Made by a program: the position numbers and the translations under genes
The notes under the pieces: model-generated
The model's input: only the letters and a program-made list of their open reading frames with translations
The model's database searches: none
Told to the model about the DNA's origin: nothing
Assembly (NCBI GenBank): GCA_016919605.1
Contig: JACXTQ010000256.1
Coordinates: 1-9,491, forward strand
Length of the DNA stretch: 9,491 bases
Direction of reading: 5' to 3'
Source of the DNA: Methylovulum sp.
Lineage (GTDB): Bacteria > Pseudomonadota > Gammaproteobacteria > Methylococcales > Methylomonadaceae
Shown: one piece after another, positions 1 through 7,007 of the stretch
How the letters are laid out: each line of letters starts with the position of its first letter
Position numbering within the stretch: the stretch's first letter is position 1

Positions 1-1
1 G

Positions 2-427
2 GCCTTGTATGAACGTTTGCCGCCTTTGGAGGAAGCCGTCCCTGCCCAACCAGAAACAACAGTTGCTGCTCCCTTGCCTGTTAAAGCAGTCAAAGCCCCG
101 TTGGCACCTGTGTTGGCTAAACCTAAAGCATTGCCGGTAAAAGTTAAGGCGGCCCCTACAAAACCCGCTGTCGCTAAGCTGGCAAAAAATGCAAAAACGT
201 TGGCTGCCAAGCCGATAGATGCGTTACCAAGCAAGGTTAAAGGGGCAAAAGGCAAGGTTGCCAAAGCCGCTGAGGTCAAAATTGTAAAAACAAAAGCTCC
301 TGTGATTAAGGCCGCCCTTGCTAAACCGGCAAAAGCCAAACTCAAACCCGCCGCTACCAAATCTGTAATCATTAAAGAAGCACTGGCGCGTAAAGGTTCA
401 CCAGGTGGCTATCATCACGGCTCTTAG
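2..427 (+). CDS. C-terminal part of a Lys/Ala/Pro-rich protein (5' end outside window)
   Basis: An open frame runs in from the left edge and stops at TAG 425-427, leaving 141 visible residues. After a short Pro/Glu-containing stretch (about residues 5-20), the rest is low-complexity and strongly basic. It is dominated by Ala, Lys, Pro and Val in degenerate AKP, VKA and AAK units, with about 27 lysines, and it ends in a Gly/His-rich tip (GGYHHGS). No folded domain is visible. Tails of this kind occur on histone H1-like DNA-binding proteins, AlgP-like regulators and some phasin-like or RNA-binding proteins, so nucleic-acid or polyanion binding is a reasonable guess. The identity cannot be fixed without the missing N-terminus. 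A TTG at 5-7 could formally start the frame, but no ribosome-binding site can be seen and a longer upstream gene is more likely. The gene converges on the histidine kinase gene. Confidence 0.6.
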   Translation, partial: ALYERLPPLEEAVPAQPETTVAAPLPVKAVKAPLAPVLAKPKALPVKVKAAPTKPAVAKLAKNAKTLAAKPIDALPSKVKGAKGKVAKAAEVKIVKTKAPVIKAALAKPAKAKLKPAATKSVIIKEALARKGSPGGYHHGS

Positions 428-440
428 TTCGGACAACGTT

Positions 441-465
441 GCTGGCGATTTTATGGGTCGCCAGC
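441..465. terminator. Hairpin between convergent genes, overlapping the kinase stop codon
   Basis: GCTGGCGA (441-448) and TCGCCAGC (458-465) form a perfect 8-bp inverted repeat around a 9-nt loop. It begins 13 bp after the stop of the left-edge gene, and its loop contains the stop codon of the kinase gene on the other strand (451-453). Neither side has a clear run of T, so it is not a textbook intrinsic terminator. Its position between two converging genes is what suggests a bidirectional transcription barrier. Confidence 0.4.
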
Positions 466-1833
466 AAATAGCACTTGGACTTGTGTCCCTTGTGTGCCGC
501 TCAATTTAAGTTTGGCGTTATGCAGTTCAGCGATTTCTTTAACAATGGCCAAGCCTAAGCCACAACCGTTACCCGGGCTGCCAGGAATGCGGTAAAAGCG
601 TTCGAGGACTTTTGTTATCTCAGCATCGGGTATGCCTGGGCCATTATCACACACGGTCAAACAGATTTGGGGAGTGCGTTCCAGGCTGACGGTGACACCG
701 CCTTGGCCTTGCCCATACATAAGCGCGTTATCCAATAGGTTTGCCAGCAACTCGCGGAGTAAAACCTCATCCCCTTGCACCAACATGCTCTCTTCTTGGC
801 TGTCAAAACTGATGTCCATGTTGTGTTGTAAGGCCTTAGGCACCCAATCCATACAGGTTTTTTTGGCTAATCCGCACAAATCGACGGTAGCCAGCTCATG
901 GCCGCCTCTGATGGGTTCCGAGCGGGCTAATACCAACAGCTGTGCGGTCAGGTGTGACATACGGTCGGCACTGTTTTGCACTTGAATCAGGGCTGGCTGC
1001 ATGGCAGTGATGTCCTGCTCACGCAACGCACGCTCCGCCTGTAATTTTAAGCCCGCCAGCGGGGTGCGCAATTGGTGGGCGGCATTGGCGATAAACCGTT
1101 GTTGGGTGGCAATCGCCAACGTCAATTGCTCCAATATGTCGTTAATGGTGTCAGTCAATGTCCGTACTTCCAGAAACACATGGTTTTCTGGAATCGGGCT
1201 TAAATCGCGCGATGAACGTCCGGCGATATGTTTGGCCAAGGTATGCAAAGGCTGCAAGCCACGCTTTAGGCCTGATAGCAGATAGATGGCGGTTAAGATG
1301 ACAAACACCACTTGCGGGATCAAATCCGCCAATAAAATGTCCGTCATCATGGCCCGACGTTTGTTCAACGTCTCCGCAACGTGGATGAACACTTGTCCGG
1401 GCGTGTCAATAAAGGTGATGCGCATCGACACGATACGCACCGGTTCACCGTACAAGGTGGCGTTGACATAGATCGGACGTGACCAATCAATATCAGGTGC
1501 TAAGGGTTCGGGGACTTGCGGATCACCCGCCAGAACTTCTCCGCCGTTAGAGATGATTTTAAAATAAGTCTTGTCCTGCTCGTCCCATTTGATGATCTCC
1601 AACGCTTCCGGCGGTAATTCGACCAGCACCTTATGTTGCCTGACCTTAATCTCTTGTCCTAAGGATCGCGCCGAATCCAGTAGCCAGCGGTCATAGGCCC
1701 TATCAACATAATGCACGGTGACAAAATACGACAACACCGTATCGACCACCACAAAAAAAATCAACGGGATGACTAAACGGAACAGGATTTCAGTTTTCAG
1801 GCTATTGGTTTTCTGTCGCTTAAGCACCGTCAT
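451..1833 (-). CDS. Sensor histidine kinase, TctE/QseC-like (2CSK_N sensor domain)
   Basis: This 460-residue inner-membrane kinase should autophosphorylate on His and pass the phosphate to the regulator encoded just upstream. A first membrane helix lies at about residues 17-38. A periplasmic domain of about 120 residues follows, opening with DRAYDRWLLDSARSL, the style of the 2CSK_N sensors of TctE, PmrB and QseC. A second helix is at about 167-187, then a HAMP-like linker. The H-box is AAHQLRTPL with His253. The N-box is ELLANLLDNA (361-370), G1 is DNGPG (396-400) and G2 is GNGCGLGLAI (421-430), so the catalytic core is intact. The start at 1833 is preferred because GGAGG sits 6 nt upstream and the gene then overlaps the regulator's end by 14 bp, which suggests translational coupling. 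Starting at 1992 would bury 53 residues of non-family sequence inside the regulator gene. The signal sensed is unknown. TctE relatives sense carboxylates, while the divergent genes here suggest an anion or inorganic-carbon cue. Confidence 0.93.
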   Translation of the reverse strand: MTVLKRQKTNSLKTEILFRLVIPLIFFVVVDTVLSYFVTVHYVDRAYDRWLLDSARSLGQEIKVRQHKVLVELPPEALEIIKWDEQDKTYFKIISNGGEVLAGDPQVPEPLAPDIDWSRPIYVNATLYGEPVRIVSMRITFIDTPGQVFIHVAETLNKRRAMMTDILLADLIPQVVFVILTAIYLLSGLKRGLQPLHTLAKHIAGRSSRDLSPIPENHVFLEVRTLTDTINDILEQLTLAIATQQRFIANAAHQLRTPLAGLKLQAERALREQDITAMQPALIQVQNSADRMSHLTAQLLVLARSEPIRGGHELATVDLCGLAKKTCMDWVPKALQHNMDISFDSQEESMLVQGDEVLLRELLANLLDNALMYGQGQGGVTVSLERTPQICLTVCDNGPGIPDAEITKVLERFYRIPGSPGNGCGLGLAIVKEIAELHNAKLKLSGTQGTQVQVLFAGDP

Positions 1834-2497
1834 GGCTAGCCTCCAATAAATACCCCAACCCCCGCACCGTGCGGATGGCCACACCATAAGGCGCAATATG
1901 TTTGCGCAGCCTGTGGATATGGATTTCAATGGCATTGTCACTGATCCCATCGGCATCATTAGATAAACGTTGGGCAATCCGGTCTTTGGCAACCACTTTT
2001 CCTGCTTGCATCAGCAAAATCTCCAATACACCGTATTCACGGGCCGCCAACAAAAACGCTTGGTTGGCGGCTAAGATGGTTTGCTTATGGGTGTCCAAGA
2101 TGAGCTGGCCGATGCGGATTTGATGGTCAAACCCGCCATAGCAGCGTCGGATCAGGGCTTGGATGCGGGCCTCCAATTCTCGTAGCTCGAACGGTTTGGT
2201 CAAATAATCATCAGCCCCTTGTTCAATGCCGTCAATACGGTCATTGAGGCTGTCACGGGCCGTCAAAATAATGATGGGTAGCGATAACTTACGATGGCGA
2301 AAACGGCGTAACAATTGTAAGCCATCTAAGTCCGGTAACCCTAAATCCATCACGATAAGATCAAAATCTTGGCTGTCCACCCATTGCTCTGCCGCGAGTG
2401 CCGTGGTGGCGCAACGAACCGAATAGCCATCGCTTTCCAGCGTATGCAATAGGCCATCGGCTAAAACGGCATCATCTTCTATCAGTAAAATATTCAT
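1820..2497 (-). CDS. OmpR-family two-component response regulator (TctD/QseB/PmrA type)
   Basis: A 225-residue transcription factor of normal length for the family. Residues 1-115 form the receiver domain: acidic pocket E7-D8-D9, phosphoacceptor D51 in VMDLGLPDLDG, switch T79 in LTAR, and K101 in the TKPF motif. All key residues are present. The C-terminal winged-helix domain (about 125-220) carries the recognition-helix pattern DNAIEIHIHRLRKHI and ends in the wing motif IRTVRGLGYLLE, typical of OmpR/PhoB proteins. It is the first gene of a regulator-kinase operon. The start at 2497 gives the canonical MNILLIEDD opening, although no good ribosome-binding site precedes it. A TTGAAAG direct repeat with 11-bp period lies 13 bp upstream and is a candidate binding site for this protein. 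The targets are inferred to be the divergent SulP genes and its own operon. Confidence 0.95.
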   Translation of the reverse strand: MNILLIEDDAVLADGLLHTLESDGYSVRCATTALAAEQWVDSQDFDLIVMDLGLPDLDGLQLLRRFRHRKLSLPIIILTARDSLNDRIDGIEQGADDYLTKPFELRELEARIQALIRRCYGGFDHQIRIGQLILDTHKQTILAANQAFLLAAREYGVLEILLMQAGKVVAKDRIAQRLSNDADGISDNAIEIHIHRLRKHIAPYGVAIRTVRGLGYLLEASHDGA

Positions 2498-2671
2498 AAC
2501 ATGGGCGGTGTTGAAAGGTTTTTGAAAGCTTGGGACATTAATATGAATCCTAAGCAGGGCAGGTTGTGCTGCGGCTTATTGTGCATGAAAAAGCCAATAA
2601 TGGTGTCCAGGCCATTGCCCATTACGGGGCCAGGTTGGCTGGCGTTACCCTTAAATATGAGGATTTATAAC
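2498..2671. other. Divergent intergenic region between response regulator and SulP genes
   Basis: These 174 bp must hold the promoters of both the regulator-kinase operon (leftward) and the SulP operon (rightward). The plus-strand SulP frame stays open through the region back to 2501, but the encoded residues do not resemble a SulP N-terminus, so I treat it as noncoding. The notable elements are the TTGAAAG direct repeat and the TAATAT hexamer listed separately. I found no convincing -35/-10 pair for the leftward operon. Confidence 0.7.
2511..2544 (+). promoter_or_regulatory. Candidate response-regulator box plus -10 for the SulP operon
   Basis: TTGAAAG occurs twice, at 2511-2517 and 2522-2528, giving a direct repeat with an exact 11-bp period. 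Dimers of OmpR/PhoB/PmrA-type regulators bind tandem half-sites of this spacing. Ten bases after the second copy is TAATAT (2539-2544), which matches the -10 consensus at positions 1, 2, 5 and 6. No good -35 exists at the right distance (2516-2521 reads AGGTTT), and the repeat covers that position, as in PhoB-type activated promoters. Transcription would start near 2551, leaving a leader of about 120 nt before the SulP start. Binding by the adjacent regulator is an inference. Confidence 0.42.
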
Positions 2672-4258
2672 ATGATACATAAACATGCCAGCTATTATTT
2701 ACAGCATTTAAAACACGACCTTCCCGCCGGATTGGTGGTGTTTCTGGTCGCCTTACCGCTGTGTTTGGGTATCGCCTTGGCTTCAGGTGCCCCTTTGTTT
2801 TCCGGGTTGATTGCGGGTATGGTCGGTGGTTTGGTGGTGTCATGGCTAAGCGGCTCCCAATTATGTGTCTCAGGACCGGCGGCGGGGTTGACCGTGATTG
2901 TGCTGGGCGCCATCCAAACTTTGGGAAGTTTTCAGGCTTTGCTGGTCGCCTGTATCGTGGCGGGGATAATGCAGTTGGCCTTGGGCTATTTAAGGGCGGG
3001 GATTATCGGGGCGTTTTTCCCCGCCGCCGTCATCGAAGGGATGTTGGCGGCAATAGGCTTAATCCTAATTATCAAGCAAATACCCCATGCCACCGGCTAC
3101 GACAGCAGTTACGAAGGTGATGAGAGCTATATGCAGGAAACGGCGCAATCGAGTTTCCTGGAATTGTTCAGCGCCTTCAACGGTATTTCCTATGGTGCGG
3201 TCATTATCAGTTCGGTGGCTTTGTTGCTGCTAATCGTCTGGGGAACCCCCACTTTAAAGCGCCTGCCGGTCTTAAAAAGCATCCCTGGGCCGTTGGTGGC
3301 GGTGATTTGGGGCGTAGCCTACCAGTTGTTCAGCGCACATTTTGCACCGGAGTGGGCAGTCAGTGCCAAACATTTGGTCAACCTGCCGGTATCGGCAAGC
3401 CCCCGTGACTTTATCAATTATTTGAGCTTTCCCGATAGCAGTTATCTGGTGCATTTGTACAATCCAAAACTGTACGTCACGGCGGCGACCATTGCCATTA
3501 TCGCCAGTTTGGAAACCCTGTTAAGCCTAGAGGCAACCGATAAGCTTGATCCTTTAAAACGCCTCACCCCCACTAACCGCGAACTGAAAGCGCAAGGGGT
3601 GGGTAATATCCTCAGCGGCTTAATCGGCGGCTTGCCTATAACGGCGGTGATTGTCCGCAGTGCCGCCAATATTAATGCCGGTGGCAAAACCCGTATCGCC
3701 TGTTTTTGCCATGGCTTGCTGCTGTTATTGAGCATCGTGTTTTTGGCCGATTATCTTAACACTATCCCGCTGGCGTGTTTGTCGGCCATTTTGCTGCACA
3801 CCGGCTATAAGCTTGCCAATCCACGCCTGTTCAAACATTTTTATCACAAGGGCATGAACCAGTTTTTACCGTTTACCATGACGGTGATCGCCATTTTAAG
3901 CACGGATTTGTTGGTAGGGATGGCTATTGGCATGGTTATCGGCCTGTTTTTTGTCATTAAGGCCAATTATCATGCCGCTATCACCCTGATTCAAGACGGA
4001 AGGCATTTGACCCTGATGTTTAATAAGGATGTGTCATTTCTTAACAAAGCACTGCTCAGAAAGCTGATCTTACATATTCCGGCCAATAGTTCGGTTGTGC
4101 TTGATGCCAGTAAGGCACGGTTCATTGACTATGATATTATGGAAATTTTAACAAACTTTTTGGCGACCGCGCCGGATGATAATATTGACATTAAGGTGGT
4201 TGATTTGTATGGCAAAGAAAAAATGCTGAAACATCAATCAATTGTCATTAAAAATTGA
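2672..4258 (+). CDS. SulP (SLC26) family anion transporter with C-terminal STAS domain, likely bicarbonate or sulfate
   Basis: A 528-residue inner-membrane transporter. The N-terminal HLKHDLPAGLVVFLVALPL and GIALASGAPLFSGL segments (about residues 12-46) are classic SulP. Many hydrophobic helices follow to about residue 430, including the conserved ASLETLLSLEATDKLD (278-293) and IVRSAANINAGGKTR (327-341) regions. Residues about 440-528 form a short STAS-like domain (VVLDASKARFIDYDIMEIL), the cytoplasmic domain that helps SulP proteins dimerise. The start at 2672 is chosen because GAGGA (2659-2663) lies 8 nt upstream and the result matches the N-terminus of the neighbouring paralogue. It is the first gene of a two-gene operon with the SulP-carbonic anhydrase fusion 29 bp downstream. 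SulP proteins move sulfate, bicarbonate or other anions. The linked carbonic anhydrase favours bicarbonate, but sequence alone does not settle the substrate. Confidence 0.93.
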   Translation: MIHKHASYYLQHLKHDLPAGLVVFLVALPLCLGIALASGAPLFSGLIAGMVGGLVVSWLSGSQLCVSGPAAGLTVIVLGAIQTLGSFQALLVACIVAGIMQLALGYLRAGIIGAFFPAAVIEGMLAAIGLILIIKQIPHATGYDSSYEGDESYMQETAQSSFLELFSAFNGISYGAVIISSVALLLLIVWGTPTLKRLPVLKSIPGPLVAVIWGVAYQLFSAHFAPEWAVSAKHLVNLPVSASPRDFINYLSFPDSSYLVHLYNPKLYVTAATIAIIASLETLLSLEATDKLDPLKRLTPTNRELKAQGVGNILSGLIGGLPITAVIVRSAANINAGGKTRIACFCHGLLLLLSIVFLADYLNTIPLACLSAILLHTGYKLANPRLFKHFYHKGMNQFLPFTMTVIAILSTDLLVGMAIGMVIGLFFVIKANYHAAITLIQDGRHLTLMFNKDVSFLNKALLRKLILHIPANSSVVLDASKARFIDYDIMEILTNFLATAPDDNIDIKVVDLYGKEKMLKHQSIVIKN

Positions 4259-4287
4259 CCTAATAAGAAACTAGAGGATTTGACTTG

Positions 4288-6498
4288 ATGATTGTTAAGT
4301 ATCCAGCCAACCCAAACCCTGTTTTGGCACATTTAAAATACGACATCCCGGCGGGCATCGCCGTTTTTCTGGTCGCCCTGCCACTATCGTTAGGAATTGC
4401 TTTAGCTTCCGGTGCTCCGCTATTTTCTGGGCTGATCACTGGCATTATTTCAGGCTTGTTGGTTGCTCCATTAAGTGGTTCATCGCTGGGTATCAGCGGT
4501 GCGGCGGCGGGGTTGGCGGTGATCGTGCTGTCTTCCATCCAAGAATTGGGCTTTAACGCCTTTTTATTGGCGATGCTTATGGCCGGTTGCTTGCAAATTG
4601 TCATGGGGATGATAAAAGCCGGGGTGATTTCTTATTATTTCCCGTCTTCGGTGATTAACGGTATGGTGTCGGGTATCGGCATTGTTTTGTTTCTTAAGCA
4701 AATTCCCCATGCTATCGGTTATGACCGTGATTATGAGGGTGATTTTAGGTTCGTCCAGACTGATAATTACTCATCGTTTAGCGAATTGCCGCACATGTTG
4801 GAATTTATCTCGCCTACCGCCATGTGCATTGCTTTGGTGTCCTTGGCTATCTTGATTATATGGGAACAGCCCTTTATCAAGCGTCAGCGTTTTTGCCAAT
4901 TATTTTCAGGTGTCCTGGTGACGATTATCGTTGCCATCTCTATTAATGAATGGCTACAGGTGCATCAGCCGGAACTGGCCTTAAATGGCGGCCATCTGGT
5001 CGTTTTGCCGATTATGAACACGATGGGCGATTTTATTAGCCAACTGAACGCCCCCGATTTTGGTGCCTTCAACCAGCCTAATGTCTATTGGGTGGCCATC
5101 ACTTTGGCGTTAGTGGCCAGTTTGGAAACCCTGCTTGCCGTGGAGGCGATTGACAAGCTGGACAGTTATAAGCGGGCGACCCCTGCCAACCGTGAACTGA
5201 TAGTGCAGGGCATCGGTAATATCAGCGCCGCACTACTCGGTGGTTTGCCGATGACCCAAGTGGTGGTGCGTAGTTCCATCAATGTACAATCAGGAGCCAG
5301 AACTAAGGCCTCGGCCTTCATTCACGGTTTGTTGCTGTTATTGACTGTTATTCTGATCCCGACTTGGCTGCATGAAATTCCGCTGGCCAGCTTGGCGGCG
5401 ATTTTATTGGTGGTGTCTTATAAAATGGCTCGTCCCGGCACTTTTAAGGCCATGTACCAAGCCGGGCCTTATCATTTTATCCCTTTTTGTGCGACGATTG
5501 TTGGCATGGTGCTGACCGACATTTTGTTGGGTTTGGCGATAGGTTTGATGACGGCGTTGGTGTCGATCTTACTGGAAAACCATAAAAGCTCGTTTTATTT
5601 CCAAAAAAAAATGCGGGTCGGTGACAAAATCATCTTGCGCTTATCGGAACACGTCTCATTTTTGAACAAGGCCAACATCCAGCAAACTCTGGAAGCGTTG
5701 CCCGCGCATTCGCAAGTGGTCATTGATGCCACCCGCTCAAAATACATTGATTATGATGTTTTTGAGATCATTGAAAATTTCCGGCAGGAAGCCCCGTTCA
5801 GGCAAATCGACCTGACTTTGCAAAATTTGCGCGGCTATGGTTCCTTGCCGCCTGTAACCAACGCCAGGCCGCAAACATTCGATTCCCAGCAATCGTTAAC
5901 GCCCGCTAAAGTGCTGGCGATACTAAAGGAAGGCAACGGGCATTTCGTTAATAATCTTGAATCCAACCGCAATTTGCTGGAGCAGGTCAATGATACCCGT
6001 CAGGGGCAATTTCCCATCGCCATTATTTTAAGCTGTATGGATTCGCGCACCTCGGTCGAGCTGATTTTTGACCAAGGCTTAGGTGACATTTTTAGTACAA
6101 GAGTAGCGGGTAATGTAGTTAACAATGATATTCTTGGTAGTATGGAATATGCTTGTAAAGTGGCTGGTTCCAAATTAATTGTGGTGCTAGGGCATTCTCA
6201 TTGTGGGGCGATCAAAGGCGCGTGTAGCCATGTCCAGCTTGAACATCTGACGGGACTGTTGGCAAAAATACAACCTGCGGTGGTAGCGGCCAGTGCTGAA
6301 ACAACAGGTGACCTTAGTGCTGACAATTTGGTATTGGTACAACGGGTCGCGGATTATAATGTGTTGTTGATGGTTGATGAAATTAAAACGCGTAGCCCTT
6401 TGTTGAATGCCATGCTGGCTAGCGGCGAGATTGGCATTGTTGGTGGTATGTATGATATTGAAACGGGGAAAGTGCGGTTTTATGAGGATACCGTCTAA
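4288..6498 (+). CDS. SulP anion transporter fused to beta-carbonic anhydrase (candidate bicarbonate transporter)
   Basis: A 736-residue fusion. Residues about 1-430 are a SulP membrane domain with the same landmarks as its neighbour: HLKYDIPAGIAVFLVALPL, ASLETLLAVEAIDKLD, and VVRSSINVQSGARTK. Residues about 440-515 are STAS-like. After a Pro/Gln-containing linker (about 516-538), a complete beta-class carbonic anhydrase occupies about 540-735. Its zinc ligands are visible as Cys583 (SCMDSRTS), His636 and Cys639 (GHSHCGA), with the Asp585-Arg587 dyad, so it should be active in CO2/bicarbonate interconversion in the cytoplasm. SulP-carbonic anhydrase fusions are known and have been proposed to be bicarbonate transporters. 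The start is ATG 4288, with GAGGA 9 nt upstream (4274-4278). A TTG one codon earlier is less likely. It is cotranscribed with the preceding SulP gene, and the two may form mixed dimers (inference). Codon use turns AT-rich in part of the anhydrase domain. Confidence 0.96.
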   Translation: MIVKYPANPNPVLAHLKYDIPAGIAVFLVALPLSLGIALASGAPLFSGLITGIISGLLVAPLSGSSLGISGAAAGLAVIVLSSIQELGFNAFLLAMLMAGCLQIVMGMIKAGVISYYFPSSVINGMVSGIGIVLFLKQIPHAIGYDRDYEGDFRFVQTDNYSSFSELPHMLEFISPTAMCIALVSLAILIIWEQPFIKRQRFCQLFSGVLVTIIVAISINEWLQVHQPELALNGGHLVVLPIMNTMGDFISQLNAPDFGAFNQPNVYWVAITLALVASLETLLAVEAIDKLDSYKRATPANRELIVQGIGNISAALLGGLPMTQVVVRSSINVQSGARTKASAFIHGLLLLLTVILIPTWLHEIPLASLAAILLVVSYKMARPGTFKAMYQAGPYHFIPFCATIVGMVLTDILLGLAIGLMTALVSILLENHKSSFYFQKKMRVGDKIILRLSEHVSFLNKANIQQTLEALPAHSQVVIDATRSKYIDYDVFEIIENFRQEAPFRQIDLTLQNLRGYGSLPPVTNARPQTFDSQQSLTPAKVLAILKEGNGHFVNNLESNRNLLEQVNDTRQGQFPIAIILSCMDSRTSVELIFDQGLGDIFSTRVAGNVVNNDILGSMEYACKVAGSKLIVVLGHSHCGAIKGACSHVQLEHLTGLLAKIQPAVVAASAETTGDLSADNLVLVQRVADYNVLLMVDEIKTRSPLLNAMLASGEIGIVGGMYDIETGKVRFYEDTV

Positions 6499-6511
6499 TA
6501 GGCGGTAAGGT

Positions 6512-6539
6512 TTGGGGCAAGCGTGATACGTCGCCCCAA
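6512..6539. terminator. Hairpin between convergent SulP-CA and small-protein genes
   Basis: TTGGGGC (6512-6518) pairs with GCCCCAA (6533-6539). Inside, CGT (6522-6524) can pair with ACG (6528-6530), extending the stem past small unpaired stretches. It starts 13 bp after the SulP-carbonic anhydrase stop and 20 bp beyond the end of the opposing gene. No T-run follows on either strand, so the terminator call rests on the strong GC stem and the convergent context. Confidence 0.5.
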
Positions 6540-6558
6540 GCGATGGCACGGATAAGGG

Positions 6559-6921
6559 TTATTTTTTGATAATAGCCTTATCGTCAATGATCAGTTCGGA
6601 AATGCCGCCTAGAGAAGCTTTTAAGGTGCAACTGGCGGTTTTAAAGCCGCCGTTCTTGCTGTTCTCACCCACCCATTTCAAGGTGATGTAGCTGTCTTTG
6701 TCGCTTTGGGTTTCTGATGGGAAAAACACCTGTTCGCCGGTGGCTTTTTTGATCGCCGCCGGGCATTTGTCGTTCGCCATAGTTTGGATGGCGACGTAAT
6801 TGCGGATCATGGAAGCCGCTTCCATCTCTTCTTTGGATTGTTGCTTATTGGTACCGACCATAATAAAACCGGCGGCAAATACGGCAACGACCGCCAGGAT
6901 GATTTTAAGTGTTTCAGACAT
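6559..6921 (-). CDS. Small membrane-anchored protein of unknown function
   Basis: I do not recognise this 120-residue protein. Residues 6-24 are a hydrophobic helix (LKIILAVVAVFAAGFIMVG) after a very short N-terminus, which suggests a signal anchor or uncleaved signal peptide placing the rest in the periplasm. No lipobox Cys is present. The remaining ~95 residues are polar, with two cysteines (C53 and C98) that could form a disulfide if exported. The C-terminus is lysine-rich (IIDDKAIIKK). The start is well supported: AGGGGA lies 8-9 nt upstream and an extended -10 promoter is just beyond. The gene lies downstream of the cobO-like gene on the same strand, with an 86-bp gap. Because it appears to have its own promoter, a role in cobalamin metabolism is not implied. 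Confidence 0.75.
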   Translation of the reverse strand: MSETLKIILAVVAVFAAGFIMVGTNKQQSKEEMEAASMIRNYVAIQTMANDKCPAAIKKATGEQVFFPSETQSDKDSYITLKWVGENSKNGGFKTASCTLKASLGGISELIIDDKAIIKK

Positions 6922-6947
6922 GTTTGGTTCCCCTCATGGTGTTTCTA

Positions 6948-6956
6948 GTTATAGCA
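6948..6956 (-). promoter_or_regulatory. Extended -10 promoter for the small membrane protein gene
   Basis: Read on the minus strand, TGCTATAAC gives an extended -10 (TG, one base, then TATAAC, 5 of 6 to TATAAT). Transcription would start about 20 nt upstream of the ATG at 6921, leaving room for the AGGGGA ribosome-binding site. No -35 hexamer is visible at 16-18 bp, where a GC-rich hairpin lies instead. That is tolerable for an extended -10 promoter. Confidence 0.4.
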
Positions 6957-6961
6957 ATGGT

Positions 6962-6975
6962 GCCGGTTTGCCGGC
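6962..6975 (-). terminator. Small GC hairpin downstream of the corrinoid adenosyltransferase gene
   Basis: GCCGG (6962-6966) and CCGGC (6971-6975) form a 5-bp stem with a TTTG loop, extendable by two wobble pairs. It lies about 33 nt past the stop of the cobO-like gene on the minus strand, so it could end that transcript. No U-tract follows, and the stem is short, so the call is weak. Confidence 0.2.
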
Positions 6976-7007
6976 GTGGTAAGACTACCTGTGAGACAGC
7001 CTAATAG

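Noticed and set aside
632..1471. Open frames on the plus strand opposite the histidine kinase
   Set aside because: They are antisense to a clear kinase, have Ser/Cys/Arg-rich unnatural composition, and lack ribosome-binding sites or family motifs.
1834..1992. Longer histidine kinase start at 1992
   Set aside because: It would overlap the regulator's conserved DNA-binding domain in another frame and add non-family sequence. GGAGG directly precedes the ATG at 1833.
2611..2635. Imperfect GC-rich palindrome (GGCC...GGCC with GCCC/GGGC) in the SulP leader
   Set aside because: The stems are only 4 bp and do not stack into a convincing structure.
2501..2671. In-frame N-terminal extension of the first SulP protein by 57 residues
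   Set aside because: The extra residues do not resemble SulP N-termini, the paralogue lacks them, and a good GAGGA site precedes the ATG at 2672. The stretch is better explained as promoter and leader.
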